Source: Pyropia haitanensis (lineage: Eukaryota; Rhodophyta; Bangiophyceae; Bangiales; Bangiaceae). Taken from it: DNA of 64,000 nt. Positions 62,237 through 64,000 of this stretch are shown piece after piece. Within the stretch, counting starts at the first letter, position 1. Each line of letters starts with the position of its first letter. Both the position numbers and the translations under genes were made by a program. Location of the stretch: the NCBI GenBank assembly GCA_008729055.1, contig SDUX01000009.1, positions 1 to 64,000 of the forward strand, in the 5' to 3' direction. Under the pieces are notes generated by a model. That model did no database searches. It saw nothing but the letters and a program-made list of their open reading frames with translations, and was not told where the DNA came from.

Positions 62237-62518
62237 ATGGCTCCGGGGGTCAGCACTGTGCCGCCTCCTGGCAAGCGGACGGGGTCATGGCTGTACGTGG
62301 ACGTGGATGCCAACCCTGGGCGGATGCACTGTCGCGGGGACGGGTGCCGATGGGCCAACACGCCCAACAAGACTAGAGCAAGGGATCACCTCGTTGGCTG
62401 TGCCGCGGCGAAACGGTCGTTCCCCAAGATGATGGGGGTCCTCCTTCCTGCTGCCAACAGCCCTGGTGCTCCCCCCCCTGCAACGGCAGAGCAGCTACAT
62501 GAGTGGCGGCTCCTGTAG
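62237..62518 (+). CDS. hAT transposase N-terminus: BED-type zinc finger, ends at in-frame TAG
   Basis: ATG 62237 opens MAPGVSTVPPPGKRTGSWLY and then a BED-like finger: HCRGDGCRWANTPNKTRARD followed by HLVGC (C-x4-C, then H-x3-C). BED fingers at the N-terminus bind hAT transposon ends. The frame stops at TAG 62516-62518, after which the same frame continues without a further stop to the end of the window as the catalytic part. The stop is either a single inactivating mutation, a read-through site or an assembly error. Confidence 0.8.
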   Translation: MAPGVSTVPPPGKRTGSWLYVDVDANPGRMHCRGDGCRWANTPNKTRARDHLVGCAAAKRSFPKMMGVLLPAANSPGAPPPATAEQLHEWRLL

Positions 62519-62521
62519 ACC

Positions 62522-64000
62522 GAGGCGATGTGCGAGTCGTGCTTACCGCTCGGCTTTTTTGAGACGCCAACGTGGCGGGCGGCTCTAACGGCTGTGACGG
62601 GTGGCCGGTTTACAGGCCCCGGCGACCGCCGGATGCTGGCTTCCACGTACGTGCCTTTGGTGGCGGCTAAATCGGACAAGCGGACCGCCGAGCGGATTCG
62701 GGAGGCGGACTCGTCGGCGGTGTCAATGGACGGCGCAACGGTCAACCGTCAAGGGGTATACAACTTTGTAAACTACTCGCCTCTGGCGTTGCTTTATGCT
62801 ACCACCCGATTGGGCGCCGTCTCACCGACAGGTGACAACCTGCTGACCGCCATCAAGGACTCATTTAAGGAGCCAATCATGGCTGTTGCTCGCCTTGGAG
62901 CAAGTGCGGGGGGGGGGGTGGCGGCGGCACCGACGCCGCGCTGGCGGCGCTTTCTGGACGACCGCGCACCAGTCGTCGTGTCGGACTCGCCCAGCGCCAT
63001 GGTGCGCATGCGCAGCGCTGGCGTCGGCGACGGTACCTTTGCTTTTGGATATGGCTGCGCAGCACACGCTGGCAACCTGGTGGCGCAAGACGCTGCAAAG
63101 TTCCAGCCGTTTGCACTGGCGCTGCGCAGCTCTCTGTCGGCAACCGTCTTCTTTTTACGCTGTGGGCGCCCACGGACCCTACACGCTGTCACGGTTTCCA
63201 ATCTTGTGGAGCCGGGGCGGCGGCGTATCCGCGGCCTGCAGGCGTACAGTCGGACACGGTGGGTCGGGGAGGCCGGCACGATTGCAGCTGTGGAGGAAAA
63301 CATCCCCGCGCTGCGCCACACACTGTTTTCAAACACCCTCTCCGAGAACCCGTTTGACGTCCCGACTAGCGTCACGGAGGCGCTGGAGCAGCCGAGCCGG
63401 GCCGCCATTGGCCAGTCCACCCCCTTCCTCACGACGCTGGCGGCGGTGGTGGCAGTGCTGGAAGCGGACGCCGCCCCATTGTCGTCGTATGCTGGGCTAT
63501 TTGCCTGCCTGCGCTCGTCATTGGACACCCACTTCTCAGAACTTCCACCGGGGACACGAGCTGGCCTGCAACGTTGCTTGTCGGCACGCTACGCCGCATT
63601 TTCAGATCCACTGGTGGCCCTGGCGTTCTACCTGGACGGATTTTGGGGCCCTGCCCGCGGGCGCGTTGCCGGTCTGTTGTGGGCGGTCCGTGAGGGAGCG
63701 GGAGGGCAGACGCTACCCGAGCTCCGTGACGCGGCCATTGCGTCCCTGGCAGACGACGACGCCGCATTGGGTGCTCGCCTGCAGGCAGAGCTGAGCGAGT
63801 CCCTGGCCTTTGCAGCGCAACCGGCACGGGAGGACAGCTGGCGGCGTTTACACCCGCGGAGCTGGTGGCGCCTCTACGGTGACCGCTTTGAGCTGTGGAA
63901 TCCTATTTGCTTGCGCCTGTTTTCCTTTCCTGCGTCGGCTGCTGGCGGCGAGCGGGCCTTCAAGCGATTGCACCAGGTGCATACAGCTCGACGCAACCGA
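62522..64000 (+). CDS. hAT-family transposase catalytic region, runs off the window
   Basis: 492 codons open in the same frame as the BED finger. hAT landmarks in order: GFFETPTWRAALTAV and RRMLASTYVPL; SSAVSMDGATVNRQGVYNFV (first catalytic Asp); DRAPVVVSDSPSAM; CAAHAGNLVAQDAAKF (the conserved C-x2-H-x3-L region); LQAYSRTRWVGE (TRW block); and at the very end SWWRLYGDRFELWNP plus SAAGGERAFKRLHQVHTARR, the hAT dimerisation domain. The protein would cut and paste hAT elements. Apart from the TAG at 62516-62518 the gene looks intact, including a G11 run near 62,908 that keeps the frame. The C-terminus and right TIR lie beyond base 64,000. Confidence 0.88.

Noticed and set aside
62794..63528. 244-codon minus-strand frame
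   Set aside because: Exact antisense of the hAT catalytic region, which has clear hAT motifs on the plus strand.
1..64000. CRISPR array or bacterial operon structure
   Set aside because: No regularly spaced short repeats with unique spacers; introns, TATA boxes, J-domain and APC2 genes show eukaryotic nuclear DNA.
1..64000. tRNA or rRNA genes
   Set aside because: I looked for GGTTCGAATCC-like T-loops and rRNA cores and saw none; a tRNAscan-SE/Rfam run would be decisive.

Overview
The window reads as nuclear DNA of a very GC-rich, intron-poor eukaryote. Coding regions are Ala/Gly/Pro/Arg-heavy, GT-AG introns are few, and long G or C runs and CGG/GCC tracts are everywhere. The style resembles bangiophyte red algae such as Porphyra/Pyropia, but that is an inference from composition; no marker in the window settles the taxon.

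Layout. 1-9.8 kb: a frameshifted Ty3/gypsy chromovirus (gag, protease, RT, RNase H, integrase, chromodomain) with an unusual Dam/DIRS-like methyltransferase-type tail, then a convergent 985-codon unknown gene whose upstream side holds four strong hairpins. 11-15.3 kb: a last exon resembling complex I subunit NDUFA13/GRIM-19, a duplicated unknown coding-like segment, and a 1.05 kb element with 28-bp terminal inverted repeats. 15.7-18.6 kb: a divergent, alanine-expanded anaphase-promoting complex subunit 2 (minus). 22.0-22.8 kb: a secreted Cys/Trp repeat protein. 23.8-26.4 kb: a spliced DNAJC21/JJJ1 ribosome-biogenesis co-chaperone (minus). 27.5-29.4 kb: an unknown Gly-rich protein (minus). 32.2-35.3 kb: a four-helix voltage-sensor-like membrane domain fused to a TKL protein kinase, the most striking gene here. 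35.8-36.5 kb: a small spliced, probably organelle-targeted protein. 37.5-38.7 kb: an ER thioredoxin-fold (PDI-like) protein. 40.6-42.1 kb: a disordered protein. 43,565-50,164: an apparently complete PIF/Harbinger transposon with TIRs, TAA target duplication, a Myb-like ORF, a proline-rich ORF and a spliced DDE transposase. 51.7-53.7 kb: an alanine-rich coiled-coil gene with frame breaks. 54,862-61,704: a tandem array A1-B1-A2-B2-A3 of two TIR-bounded elements; A2 is a precise chimera of A3 and A1, the signature of unequal crossing-over. 62.2 kb to the window end: a hAT transposase with one in-frame stop.

There is no operon logic. Host housekeeping genes (cell cycle, ribosome biogenesis, protein folding, probable complex I) are interleaved with at least five transposon families. 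Several host gene models change reading frame at long G runs on the coding strand, so either assembly homopolymer errors or G-rich micro-introns affect this region and gene boundaries there are approximate.
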